Assembly: GCA_019722365.1 (NCBI GenBank)
Contig: JADFUC010001357.1
Location: 558,001 to 622,000, forward strand
Length of the DNA: 64,000 nt
Direction: 5' to 3'
From: Lithospermum erythrorhizon
Taxonomy: Eukaryota > Streptophyta > Magnoliopsida > Boraginales > Boraginaceae
Shown here in pieces: positions 1 through 12,322 of the stretch. Under the pieces are notes generated by a model. It ran no database searches and was not told the DNA's origin. It worked only from the letters and a program-made list of their open reading frames with translations. A program made the position numbers and the translations under genes. The stretch's first letter is position 1. Every line of letters starts with the position of its first letter.

Positions 1-2130
1 GTTGTATGTCGTGAAAAAGTTGCACCTTAGTCTTTGATATTTAAAAAATAGTATTTTAGTTCACAGATATTTAAAAATTAAATAAATTTTACTTTAATCC
101 CTACATAACGGAAGATAAAAAACAATTGAAAAGAGTGACTCAATCAATTTTAACATTTTGTATTGTTGGGCAATCATCATAGATCATTGATTTGGTAAGG
201 TATTATGTGGAATAACTTTTGTTTCATCTTTCTTGCTTGTTCAAGACCTCAATACATTTACATGTGCTTATTTTACACTCACTACGTTTACTGTTAACAT
301 TTAACCTGCCCATTAATTTAGAAACCAAATAGCAATTTTATGGGTAATATCGGAGGATCAATCAGCAACTTGCAACTAATTATCTAGGTCTAAATGACAA
401 TGTTGTCACATATCTGGGACTAAATCAATAGTTAACGCTGGGTTATATTTTACCAAATTAATAATGAAAGCCAGGTAATTTAGATGTGAACAAATTTACC
501 TGAATGAACAAATTTAACCAACTGCTATAATTTACTGACGGACATGATAAAGCCGATTTAAAATAAATAAGATACGAATTAAAAACACCACAAGCATTCA
601 GAATCAGCCTGGCAAGCATAACTTACACCACTAGGCGAGGCGAAAAAGATTTTACTATAACGACGATATCGCAAATAAAGCGACTTACGTGAATAATCCA
701 CATTCTTGTCGCCCCATTATACTCTATCACATGCTCGACCCCTTACTTCAAAGACACCCGTCTTCATCGCCACAATACTTCCTCAAGATTGACTCTCTAC
801 AAAGATAAAATAAAACATCATTTAACTCACAGAACAGAGCTGGCAACAATGGGCCGACAAACCAAGCAGAGCCTTTATGTATTAGCTTCTGTACATTCAA
901 ATTTACAAACAAAATAATAAAAACTCCCTTAACTCTTTTACTCCCCATAATGTAGAAACAAAAATAATTACACGTATGTCAATTTACCAGTCTACAACGG
1001 AGGCATATTATAAGATAAAGCACATCAAACATATATGGAAAGATCTTCCATAAACAATACTTTTCATATCACACATGCAATAAAAGCTCCAATATATTCC
1101 TTTTTCCATAATCAATCATATCTCAATCTTTACGCCTTTATAACACTCCAAATCATTCTCTCTCTTCCCGTATCGTCAAGACTACAGAGCTGATTGCTTT
1201 CCTATGATAAAATGACTAATGACCGACTTCAAGCACTGTAGAGTTTTGTACTGTGTGTAAGGTCTTCTGATCCATGGAGCTGTTGGAAGAGAAGAGTAAA
1301 CCTGCTTGATCCTCATAAAGGTGCACTAAACAGCCATTATGATGCAAATCATAAATTTGAATTTGAAAGCTTGAATTTCAGGTGCAAAACCAAACTGGCC
1401 TTTAAGCAATTTACGGCCATTTTCCCTCGAATTTACACCCTTATACGGCTATGACGCTGGATACAACAATAATCAATTAATTGGCTAAGTCCATAACTTT
1501 TACTTATATCTTTGAAATTTGCTCCTATTCTCCTTCCAATGCATGCTCAAAATCTAAGTTTCTGTGGTTTTTATCCTAAATTTACATTAATTCATATGTT
1601 ACATGACTTCGACAAATTTGAATTCACAACACTCTCATTAACTCCCATTATCCAACAGTTCAATGTTTTGATTCTGACATATATATGATGGAGCCGTGCC
1701 ATCCAATCATATACAAATTCATATTATTATGGCCAACTCTACTTGATAGTGATTATGATGACAACGAAGTACCATTTGTTACAAATATCTTCGGATTCCA
1801 ATATCTATTCCCATCTCAATAACAAGAATCTTTGCTTTGCCAAATTATCTGTCCAAAATCAAGCCTTTCACTAAAATAGCAAGAATGAAGAGTCAACATA
1901 AGACTATGAATGGAAAAAGATCAAGTTTTTTTATGAATCTGACCATTGATATGTCTCATTTTAGCCCCATTGAGATAAGCATAAAGACCAACCAATGTGA
2001 TTTAAGTAGCACTTTTTCTTTGTTGTAGCCGTCGTCTAGTAGAAAAGTTTGTCTAGATAGCTGTAACGCACACTTTGGATACTAGTAATGAGCTTAGTTT
2101 GATTGTCATGTTAAGTGGAAGAATGATTTC
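1..2130. other. Intergenic DNA, no gene seen
   Basis: AT-rich sequence on both strands. The few open frames are under about 70 codons, begin at arbitrary positions and resemble no family I know. No tRNA-like or repeat structure was recognised. It may include flanking regulatory sequence of a gene outside the window, but nothing shows this directly. Confidence 0.6.
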
Positions 2131-2138
2131 TAAATATC

Positions 2139-3003
2139 TAGGGGTGTAATGGAATGTGAAAATTAGAGGAGTCAAACTACTATTCAACTAACATGATATT
2201 CAATTATCACGATCTTTATAATTGTAATTTCATCTTGTATCGAAAATATAAAAATATAATTAGTACAACTCTACCGATCTTCAAGTTTGGAAATTAAATT
2301 TAAAATATATCACTAATAGAAAGTATATACTGATCACTTGATTTATATCTTCCTGTAGTCATATTTTCCTATTAAGTAAATACATATTTCAATTAGAAGA
2401 TAGGAAAAAAAAGAGTATAGCTTTTAAATGGTGTAGATGACGGACTGCTCGATTGGAATAAAATAAGTTTAACCTTATTTCTATTTGCCTCAAACGCCGA
2501 AATCTAAATTGTTCCGTTCGATCGGTTTCCATCAAGTTCTGATCGGTTCAAGTTTCAGACACTCGAAATTCTCTTCAACTCAAAATTAAGTCATAAGACT
2601 ATATCTAATCTTACGTAATTTCAAATAACTCCTTTAAGATTAATTATACAATTTACATACACAAATAATACATAAACTCACTTCTTTTACATATAGTTTG
2701 TATTCTCTATATTATTAGTTTTATAAAATTATATATATCTTATTCCATTATATCAATAATTGAAATGTGTATAATAAATGAAAATCAGGAATTATATAAA
2801 ATACTTTATATTATTAGTTCGAAACATAATAAAACGTAAAATCGGTAAAATTTAAATCCGCCTTGCCTGCTCGGGTTATTTCAAGGCTTTATCTTCTGAC
2901 GCCGAACTCAAATCGGTTCGATTCCGATTAGTTCCCAAAAATTCGCTTATTTCGATTCGATTGGACGGCTCGCATCGGTTTTGAATTTTGTGCACACCCC
3001 TAC
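2139..3003. mobile_element. hAT-like MITE, copy 1
   Basis: A non-coding element whose ends read TAGGGGTGTAATGG on the left and GCACACCCCTA on the right, an imperfect terminal inverted repeat of the TAGGGGTG type that is common in plant hAT-like MITEs. Inside the right end are several CGGTT/CGATT-type stretches. Positions 2425-3003 align by eye with 12330-12910 over several hundred bases, including a shared core around 'AAAATTAAGTC.TAAGACTA'. The left boundary is the less certain one; the homologous part begins at about 2425. Confidence 0.5.
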
Positions 3004-3245
3004 TTTAAATATACTTACAATTGCCCTTTAAACGGTTGTACTAGATTTTCATTCAGTAACTATCAATGGATTAACCTAATTAAATGGGTCAAATAAATGT
3101 AAGATAAGTAATACTACAAACTTAGTTCGAATTTATGACTATGAAATAGACATTAATTTATACTATACGTTTTTGCACAATTCGGGGATTACGCATTGCT
3201 CATCACTTACACATATAATATATGATTTTATGTTATTTTATATGA

Positions 3246-3302
3246 ACTTACAAGCACAAAATATTTTTTATGAATTATAAAATATTTTTTGTGAATTACA
3301 AA
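3246..3302. repeat. Short direct repeat, about 21-bp unit
   Basis: Two adjacent near-identical units containing AAATATTTTTTATGAATTA and AAATATTTTTTGTGAATTA. A small local duplication in non-coding AT-rich sequence. Confidence 0.5.
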
Positions 3303-3303
3303 A

Positions 3304-4660
3304 ATACATGTTCATCATAAAAGTCACTGAATGAATGAATTAACTCACAGTAGTTTAATATTTTAAGATATTTTATCACACAAAATGTGAGAAATTAAAC
3401 GAAAATCTATTAGTTGCTATTGACTATCATAAAAATGATACTTAATGATATTCGTGGGTTGTTATTATAGAAAATATTTATGAAAACTAAATAATGATAA
3501 TTTCTCCTCCTATAAATAAGGACACTTGAGAACATGGAGCTTCATGAAATATAACTTGCAATTTCCTCCTTCTTCAATTATATATGGGGTAGATTATATA
3601 AGATGAAATGCATATTGAACATAATTAAATTAAATATAAATTATTGTTGTGATCCGGTTTAGGATAAAATCGCAGACAACATAAAAGTTTACTTATGAAA
3701 TTATTTAAACCTCAACAATGTAATACAAAAAAAAATCATATTAAACCGATTAAAGTCTCTATTACTTATAATATCCTAATCCTCTCATCCCAATGCAACA
3801 ATAGACTGGCCATCAAATATATAGTCTAAAGATAAAGGCATCAACATATTAGATCCCCAAAAATTTAGGTTTAAGTCTTGGCAGAGATAATGTTAAGAGT
3901 TTCACTTTAAATGAGTTCTTTATGGACTTCAGAGGATAGTCTTATAATATTTAAACTCTAAATCATCGTAATTTAATCCTTTAACAAATTTTTAGATAGT
4001 TGTATGAGAATGGCTAAGGGTTGTGCGTAACTGCCCCAAAGGTGATGTGAACGTACTAAATTATTGCCCAAAAGTTGTGAACCAACGTACGAATGATCCC
4101 ACAACATTGGATCCAACCAGCGTTAGCAAATTTGATTTAGTCCTTCATTCTCATTCAAAACAGGACCACTTCTTGTGGGTCACTTGCGTTTTGTTTCTTT
4201 TCTATAATCAACACCAACTTTCCTCTATTTATCGATATCTCTTGTTTATATTGGCTTGCAGAAATAAATGGAGTCCTCTCTTTTTGACAACTAAGAGGAT
4301 ATCAAAATAGTGCACTTGATATTGATATGAAAATGGAAGAAATTGATTTTAAATTAAAATCGAAAATTTCACACACTTTCTATGTCTACCAAACCAAATT
4401 TAATGGATGTCAATCGACTATTGTTCAACTCTACCTTTTATAGCCCTTCTATGAGTCTATGATTATTGCATTATTTATGTGTCTGCTATAATGCTAACAA
4501 TTAATTCTTCATTCATAAATATAACACCCATTTACTTTTTCACAACTAAAAAATTTAAACTACTTATTTTCATAATTTTTTCCTCCAATCCTTTATTTAA
4601 AAAATGTGACTTAATTTTGAATTTACTAAAATGAAAATGATCCTAACATTAAGAAATTGA
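3304..4660. other. Intergenic DNA, no gene seen
   Basis: AT-rich, no supported coding exon. A 95-codon open frame at 4023-4310 has no recognisable domain and poor coding character. No structured RNA or transposon end was identified. Confidence 0.5.
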
Positions 4661-4662
4661 GG

Positions 4663-4731
4663 AAATATATTCTTTGTGATATATGATCATATCTTTAAAT
4701 ATATTCTTTGTGATATATGATCATATCTTTT
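4663..4731. repeat. 34-bp perfect tandem duplication
   Basis: The unit AATATATTCTTTGTGATATA followed by TGATCATATCTTT is present twice in direct succession with almost no divergence, so the duplication looks recent. Confidence 0.8.
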
Positions 4732-5031
4732 AATTAATTAAGGAGTCATCGAGCTCTACTCTTTGATTGATTTTCAGACTTTGATTTGCGGTTTTATATT
4801 AGGTGTTCATTTTGTGGTATTTCAAAGCTTTATTTGTTGCGTTTTAGTAATACGTGGACTTGAAATCATAATGAAAATGATGATGCATTATACTGCAAAG
4901 AAATGAAGAAATAATCTATTATGGGCCCAGCCCACTCTTTAGCCTAAAATTTCATATATCTAGTTATAAAAAGAGAAATGAGTATTTATCACGAATCTGC
5001 TATGATTTTTATGATATTTCATTTTTTTTTA

Positions 5032-5197
5032 ATTATCAACTACAGTAAAAACTCGATAAATTAATACTTGATTATTTAACACAAACTCTAAAATGGGCTT
5101 TTAACCCGTCCCGACTCGTAGATGCACGCTAAATTAATAAATTGCGGCTTTTTCGCTCTTTCATTATTTCTATGCATTTATCATATAATATCGTTGT

Positions 5198-5257
<60 letters not shown>

Positions 5258-5890
5258 CAATTATCAAATCTCCAAAGAAAACTCCTCGATAAATTAATAC
5301 TTAAACATCAATAAACTCTAAAATAATATTTCTTTTGCCTGCCCCCACTCGGGATGTGCTGCTAAAATTACACGCTCTTTTTCTGCCTTTTTCAGTTGGC
5401 TTCTAATACTCATTACAGCATCTGTGCTTTTTTTCGTTCCTTATATATATATTTGCAATTCTATATATATAAATATTTGCACATCAAGTTGGTAGTATAT
5501 ATTGCAATTATCAACCCGTGATTAAACTCGAGCAATTATTCGAGGCATCGAGTTAAAATTGCATGCCATTATATTTTAGCAAAGCTTGGGCTCGACCAAC
5601 TATCGTGGGCGTTAAACCCCGATAATATTTTTATCCTAATTTGTGATGCGTACAAATAATAATTAGTGCTCTTTTTCGCTCCTTTTCATAATTTCTACCT
5701 ACCATACGCGATCAGATTTTTTTTTGTTCATTTTTCATATATATATATATATTTTCAATTATCAACTGTAGTAGTAGTGTAAATCGATAAATTAATACTC
5801 GAGATATCGGAAGTTAAAATTTCATCTCCTTATATATTTTACAAGCTTGGGCTCGACTAACTATTAAATAACATTTCACCAAATATCAAT
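5032..5890. repeat. Decayed tandem array, about 250-bp unit, 3.5 copies
   Basis: Four successive units begin at about 5032, 5258, 5505 and 5756, each opening with (CAA)TTATCAA. Most units then carry CGATAAATTAATAC; all full units carry a CGCTCTTTnnnnnnTTTC-like block. Units 3 and 4 share GCTTGGGCTCGAC.AACTAT. The units end in TA-rich tracts of different length. The CGATAAATTAATA motif resembles sequences seen at the ends of some plant DNA transposons, but I cannot assign a family. Confidence 0.6.
5202..5255. repeat. (TA)n microsatellite
   Basis: A nearly pure TA dinucleotide run of about 26 units inside the first unit of the larger array. The later units have shorter TA runs at the same place (about 5443-5453 and 5739-5752). 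Confidence 0.9.
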
Positions 5891-5899
5891 GTAATTATC

Positions 5900-7430
5900 A
5901 TCTCAAATTATCGATCTGACACCCTTACTAGTTCAGACTTGAAAAAAAAAATAACGCATCAAGTACCTCCATTTCAAATTAATCGACTTTCTCTCACTTT
6001 CGGCATTAACAACTTTAATCATTAATTACTTTTTTACGTATATTAAGAAAATTACAAAAAAAAAAAAATATTATGAAAATATTTTTAAAAACAAAATTTA
6101 ATTTAAATCAATTTTATATTTTTCTTTGACAATGAATAAAACACTCATGATCAAAATCTTCGACTCGTAATCCTAAATGTCAATTAATTTAAAATAGAGG
6201 AAGTATGTTACTATTGGGGCAATACAACAATAATGCAGTTTTCTTATTTGCACCATTTTCTGCCATTTATTTAATGTAAGATAATATATTATACGTATAT
6301 CATTAAGTATTTTGGTACACAGGACACCATCTGGAGAGCAATAAAAAAGTCGTCGATGACATGCACTTGAAAGTTGAAACAAACTGGGAATAATGTACAA
6401 TCTCCTACATGAAGGTGGTGATTGAAAATTAAAATTTGACACCTAGCTCACTAAAATCTGTTTATGCAATGCTTATTGAGTACAAGAAGTATCTGAGTCT
6501 AACACGATACTTCAAGTATCCATGAAAACAGTGGAATAACTAGTAAGATGCAGAGAATTCGTTTCTTTTAAATATATTTTATTATTAAAAAATGAATTTT
6601 ATTATTTATTTATTCAAAAATTAAGCTGTTTCATTCCCTAAATTTCAGATATTTTTCTTCATGATATAATAATTACTTCGCCTCCCTTATAAAAAAAATT
6701 TTTCATTCCCACCTTCACTGTGATGGAAAGATTTATTTGATGGAAGATTGAAGTTTGAAATTTATTTATTTTTATCTTTTTTTCAATTCAAAATTCAAAA
6801 TTTTTTTATTGCGAGACCTTTGAATCCTCCAATCCTAAGAATTCATTATTTCGAAAGAAGATTCGTAACCATTAATATAATCTCAATGGTTAATTTTGAT
6901 TGTATTAACCTATATATATTAAGGAGAAAAAAGGGAGAATCGTATTTTTCATCAAAGCTTTTCCAACCTAAAAATGAGGTTCTAGCTCGGCTCGAACTTT
7001 ATCAAACCAAACCTCGCGAAATTGAACTTTTCGACTGAAACGAGCTTTCATACTTGACTTTTACAGGCCACCATTTGACAACATTAAGAATCAATGGTTT
7101 ATATATATCAGAAAATATGCCTAAATTGGCTCAATAAAACCTAAACTCAATAAACCACAATATATTAACATATATGAGAATATTTCGAGTCGAGTAGGGT
7201 CAGATCGAGTACTCGATTTTTAGGACAATCCGAACCCAGCTTTTTTTTCGAATTTTGTTTCGAGTTGGGTTCAAATCCTATATTTAGGGTTTAAACTTTA
7301 TTGAGTGGATCAATCCGGTACTCAAAAACTTTATTGTTTCGATCCGATTCGACTCCTTCAGAATTCGAAGCTATAATTTTTAAGCTTACTCTTTAACTCA
7401 TTAAAAAAATGAAAAAGACAAAACAAGCTT
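5900..7430. other. Intergenic DNA upstream of the HAD gene
   Basis: AT-rich with poly-A and poly-T runs. A stretch at about 6950-7380 is less AT-biased and has repeated CGAGT / GATTCGA / CTCGA words, suggesting an old transposon remnant, but no ends were found. Open frames at 6173-6442 and 6748-7038 show no domain. Confidence 0.4.
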
Positions 7431-7433
7431 CCC

Positions 7434-7442
7434 TATATAAAG
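7434..7442 (+). promoter_or_regulatory. TATA box of the HAD gene
   Basis: TATATAAAG lies in a plausible core-promoter setting, followed by a C/T-rich stretch (TCCTCCCCCTTCTCACC) typical of plant leaders. Transcription would start near 7465-7475. The coding start is at 8265, so the leader must contain an intron; a GTACAT donor at 7635 and a TGTAG acceptor ending at 8255 fit. No transcript was available to confirm this. Confidence 0.5.
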
Positions 7443-8264
7443 AGGCAGTTGGACTTCCATAATTCCTCCCCCTTCTCACCTGCAATTCTTGATTTGCTTA
7501 GAATTCTCCCGCTTTTTTCTCCTATATATTTCTCCATTTGCTTCTCTTTGTTCTTCACTACTTTTCCAGTTTACTCAACAATCTCCTTCCTTATTCTGCT
7601 TTGTTTGAACCCAATTCAACAAATTATAATTCTGGTACATATTTATATATATCTCAATCACCATTTTCTTGAATTTACCTTTGCATTGAAATGATATATT
7701 CATATTGCTATTATGAAGTATGAACCATGACCATTCTAAAGTTGATCAAATTTTAACAAAATCAAGAACTTAATGCACTTGTAATGATGAGGTCTATGTT
7801 GGAGTTCGAGTAATTGTAATGAGAAAGTCGAACTTTTAGATAGAACAAAGAAGAACTTAATTTAATTTGATTGAAATTCATTATTTAAATTAATGGATGA
7901 GTATTTATTATCTCTCTTTGAACGTTTTCTGCCTAGCTGGATAAGCTTTTTTTAATAACTACTGTAATTTGTTTTCCAAAATGGTCCACCATTTGTTGGA
8001 AATATAAAAAGCAATATAAAAAATTGAGAAGATTATTTATTTAAAGAGTTCTGGATAAAACATAGCAAAATGCTCATTCACATTTGTTTCAGACCATAAA
8101 ATATCAAGAAAATTACAGAACAACAATAAATTATTGCCATGAAAAAGTATAGACTAAGGATCAAACTCAATTTCCAGATAAATATATTTGGATTTAAATT
8201 ATCTTTGTACCCAATGCTTAGTTATTTTGCTGATTCTATTTGCAAGTTCTTGTAGCTTGACAAA

Positions 8265-10209
8265 ATGGAGTTTGAGGGTCGTTACAGGCAGATTCAGGAG
8301 CAAAAGTTTGATTGTCTTCTGTTTGGTATGGTTTTGTTTTATTTTAGTTTGTAAAAAAAATTGGAGTACTTTTTTTAATTTAGTTGTTCTAATGGACAAT
8401 TTTGTTTGATTCTGTTTGATCTAGATGATACTCTTTACCCCCTTAGTGCTGGTCTTGCTGCTGGATGTCTCAAGAACATTCAAGGTATACATTTATTTAG
8501 TACACACTCGTGGAATAGCTTAAAGTTCATAACTTTTTAAGAATGGTTTACTGTAAGTTCCTAAAATTGATTGATCAGACATTGTGTTGGTGCACATTTT
8601 AGTGGGATTGCTTATTCTGTGCAAATTATTCTTCTATCAGATTATATGGTTGAAAAGCTTGGGATAGAAGAGAGCAAAATTCTAGAGTTGTGTAATTTGC
8701 TGTACAAAAATTATGGGACAACAATGGCAGGACTCAGAGTATGTGTGTTCATTTTCTTATCTTTCTTTCGGTTACATTTGCTCCAAGTTTGATATCGATT
8801 TCTTTGTTTGAATAGCAATATTGATCTATTGAATTTCTTTTCTAGGCAATTGGCTATGATTTTGATTATGATGATTATCATAGGTGAGGATTTATCTGTG
8901 GCGTATTTCATAAATAGTTTGTTTTCTTTTATTGTACTTTCTCATATAATTAATTTAGCTTCTTTTTGTTTGCAGCTTCGTGCATGGAAGATTACCTTAT
9001 GACAATTTGAAGCCTGACCCTGTTCTGAGAAGCCTTTTGTTGAGCTTGCCCTATCGGAAAGTCGTAAGTCCCTTGTTGATTTACTTCAATTAATAAATGC
9101 AAGAATTGATGGTTACCATGATTTGCAACATCTTACAAATATTTAATCAGCATCTGATCAACTGTCGAATATAATGTTGTAAGAATTGATGAACACATTA
9201 TAGTGCTTGCATATAATTGTTTGTGTAAGGTAAAAAGTGATCACTGTAAGCAACACAATTTCCTGTTATAGAGATTGTAGTATTGGTTATCATATTTGAT
9301 CTGATATTCTGATCATATAATTGGTATGTTTTATAATTATGGTTTTCTTGATTCAGATCTTTACAAATGCTGATAAGGTGCACGCATCAGTAGCTCTGAC
9401 TAGACTTGGATTGGAAGATTGTTTTGAAGGGATCATTTGTTTCGAGTCTCTAAATCCGACTCACAAAAGCAGTGTCTCGGATGATGATGAAGAGGATGAT
9501 GATTTTAACTTTGTGGGCTCAAAATCCGCTCCTAGTAACAATTCTGAGATTTTTGACATAATAGGACATTTTTCTCAACCAAATAATGATATGTCTGGAT
9601 TGCCTAAGACTCCCATTGTCTGCAAACCTTCTGAGGCTGCCATTGTAAAGGCGTTAAAGATAGCAAACATCAACCCCCACAGAACAGTAAGCTACCTTCT
9701 CTGATTATCCAACATAGTTAACTATTTTTGTGCAAAGCATGACCTTTCATGGACTACACTTGTTTTTCCTTTATGAGGATATTGAATCTTGTTGTTTTGC
9801 TTTAATTTCACAGCTGTTCTTTGAAGATAGTATTCGAAACATCCAGTCTGGAAAGCGCGTTGGACTCTATACTGTCCTGGTACATTAAGTTATTAAACTC
9901 AATGATCTGCAATTTGTGTTCGGCTTCGTTAGAGTCAAATTACTTCGATTCCCTATCATAGATCATACGAAAAGTCCCAAATTTTTATCAGATATGGACT
10001 CAATGATATGGAACTCTTGGTTTCTGATTAGTTGTTTCGACGCATTGTTGCAGGTTGGGAAATCGCAAAGTGTCAAAGGGGCAGATTACGTTTTAGAAAG
10101 CATCCACAACATGAGGGAAGCAATACCAGAACTTTGGGAAGCAGCCACGGTGACTAATGAGGTTCGCTACAAAAATGGGGTTACAGTGGAGACATCTGTG
10201 ACAGCTTAA
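8265..10209 (+). CDS. HAD-superfamily pyrimidine 5'-nucleotidase-like hydrolase
   Basis: Eight exons: 8265-8325, 8419-8484, 8641-8738, 8846-8883, 8976-9063, 9357-9686, 9814-9879, 10054-10209; 300 residues, the usual size for this plant family (SDT1/SSM1-like). All four HAD motifs are visible: DLDDT (nucleophile Asp21, Asp23), IFTNA (Thr120), Lys207 in CKPSEAA, and FFEDS (Asp231/232 region). The cap segment contains GCLKNIQDYMVEKLGI. An acidic insert, SDDDEEDDDF, lies near residue 158. The family dephosphorylates UMP/CMP or related small phosphate esters, probably in the cytosol; the exact substrate is inferred. The chosen ATG follows a likely 5'-UTR intron and gives the conserved start MEFEGRY. 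Intron 1 seems to use a TG 3' end: the nearest AG (8421-8424) would delete two residues and the nucleophile. All other introns are GT-AG and keep frame. Confidence 0.9.
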
Positions 10210-11069
10210 ATTGCATTTCGTTTATGTATATTATATAAGAATAATATAGTATTGTTAATAATAATGTAGCTTAGGGGTTTAAACGCTACTGCTACTACTA
10301 CTTTTCCCACATGAGAAGTGAGTTAGCTGTAAATTGTTGTTATATTGAAGCATGAAGAAAGCTTATTTCATCAACGTAGATATAGAGTTAATTTAGACAA
10401 ATATCAGGAGGATCTACATGTTAAATTAGAAAAATCTAGCTCTCAAACAGAAGGATTAATAATTGATCAAGTACTTTGATGATATTAAGTGCTTAGAGGT
10501 CATAATCACTCAATAATCAAATGACTTTTTTCGTCACTTAATTGTTTTCAATTAAGTAATAATCATAAGCTTGCATTTGATGTCTACACTCAGCACGCAT
10601 ACTGTACAATTGCATGAAACCCACTTTTGAATAAATTGACATGTGAGGTTCAGACCCAGAGCCTCATTGAGTGTGGTGTCTATTCATATAGTGGATTAGG
10701 TAGTCTATGTCTGTAGTTTAATGTTGCCTACATTTCATTTGGCTCCTAAACTATTTCGAATAAGCTAATTGCTAAATTAATCCATTAAAAAGTTAAGGTA
10801 TCTGAGCGAAAAATGAGTTAATCAAAAGTCGAACACAAAATTAGATACATTGAGTTTAACATTTTTATATAAAATCGGTAGTTTCAAATGTTAAACAATT
10901 TTTGTTAAACACAAATCAGTTCAAAATGTGATAATCTTTTAGGGATGAAGGGAGTAATTACTTCATCATTATTTAAATTTGTTTGACCATACTAGAAAAT
11001 TAACATTTTTATAAGAAAGTTCTAATTATTATGCTTAAATCATGTGAAATACTCAAATACTCACAAGTC
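10210..11069. other. Intergenic DNA downstream of the HAD gene
   Basis: 3'-UTR and AT-rich spacer. The AATAATATAG and AATAATGTAG words at about 10241-10268 could serve as polyadenylation elements. The segment about 10860-10955 ends in GATAATCTTTTAGGGATGAA then GGGAGTA, matching the right end of the Stowaway-type element in the rhomboid intron; its left end was not found. Confidence 0.4.
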
Positions 11070-11395
11070 ACAACTTATAGAGAGGCCTTGGTTCCCATTT
11101 GACCCAAACCTGGCTCTAGACGTGTTAAACAGACTGGGTCCTGTCGGAGGATCTGAGACCCCGGTCCCTTAGTCCCCTTACAGCTAGGTCCAGGCCCATC
11201 ATGCCCATGAACGACCTTTGGTCCATTTATTTGTGGGTAAGAAAGGGGTCGAGGAATTGGGCGCAGGTCCAAGCCCGCTTCAAACCCATCCAATATTCGG
11301 TAGTTATTCGATTCGATCCGATTTGAGCCTCTAGACTCCTTAACAATCGGAGGCGTTAGGTATAAATGGAAACTCACTTGTCACTTTGGGCCACA
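11070..11395. repeat. G+C-richer repeat-like segment
   Basis: A 320-bp island of higher G+C than its surroundings with many GGTCC / GACCC / GGCCC words on both strands. The 100-codon minus-strand frame it contains is low-complexity and matches no family. It looks like a transposon fragment, but no terminal repeats or coding domain were found. Confidence 0.3.
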
Positions 11396-12150
11396 GTCTT
11401 GTGGATGTTAGTACTAAAACTTAAATATGTTTTTTGTGGAATTTTTTTTTCTAATGATAGAAGTTACAAATTACATACGATATTAGACACTAATTAAAAT
11501 TTTAAGCTAAGCAAATGGGACCCTAAGCTCCAAAGAAACAGCTTGTCTTCTCTCTATCTGAAATCTGTTGCACGAACCACTGTCTTCGTCTGAATAGAAG
11601 CCTATTTTTTTGTGGAAGTTGAACCTTGGTTCTTAATTCAAACGCGTACATGCTTATCACACCAAATTCCACATGCTTAATTCAAACGGGGACATAGTGA
11701 AAAGTGTGATAAACATGTTCCTTTTTCAATTAAGCATGTACCCGTTTATTTTGTAAAATAATTAAAACTTCATTTTTTTTTTCTTGAAAGCGTTTATATT
11801 TGTGTTAGTATCATTTTAATATTAAATTGAGCTATAAAAAATGTTAGAACATGAACTTACTATCTAGGTTATGAATAGTGGCGCACGATGAGAGATAGGT
11901 TTACTTGATGCTTAATGAGGCACCCGATACAATTCTATTGATGTAAATTTGAGCCAGTTTTGTCCTTTTAAAAGACCTAGTTGAGCATAGACAGGTTTCT
12001 TACAAGGGTTAAAATAAACCTCATAATTAGTGTTTCAACTATCAACTTGATTGTTGGATCAAATTTGATAATTCTTGAAAGTTAGGTGATTGAATAAGAC
12101 TCTTTGATGGAACGGTGAATTTGATGAAAAGAGAATGTGATGATTACTGT
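11396..12150. other. Intergenic DNA, no gene seen
   Basis: AT-rich. Two related segments, around 11640-11690 and 11695-11750, repeat AATTCAAACG..., CATGCTTA and TACATGC words in direct and inverted order, a likely local inverted duplication. No coding exon was recognised. Confidence 0.35.
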
Positions 12151-12152
12151 CA

Positions 12153-12208
12153 ATATGTCATTAATTCTTAAGAGTATAGTATGTCATTAATCCTTAAGAG
12201 TATAGAAT
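12153..12208. repeat. 28-bp tandem duplication
   Basis: Two adjacent copies of a unit containing TATGTCATTAATTCTTAAGA and TATGTCATTAATCCTTAAGA, each followed by GTATAG. One substitution separates the cores. Confidence 0.75.
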
Positions 12209-12322
12209 GTGTCTAGTTCTATTAATTATTGATGACCAAAATTGAATATGGAAAACAAAAAAAATCTTATATTACTAGAGAAAGTAGCAATTTGGAAGTG
12301 TTTTGTTTGCTTATCCTGCTAC

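Noticed and set aside
748..948. 66-codon minus-strand open frame
   Set aside because: Short, no family resemblance and no supporting signals.
4023..4310. 95-codon plus-strand open frame
   Set aside because: No recognisable domain, no splice or promoter context, composition like surrounding non-coding DNA.
8571..8640. Coding extension of HAD exon 3 to the left
   Set aside because: The stretch before 8641 is intron: a clear polypyrimidine-type acceptor TTCTATCAG precedes the conserved DYMVEKLG.
11075..11377. 100-codon minus-strand frame
   Set aside because: Lies in a G+C-richer repeat-like segment, Gly/Pro-rich with no domain.
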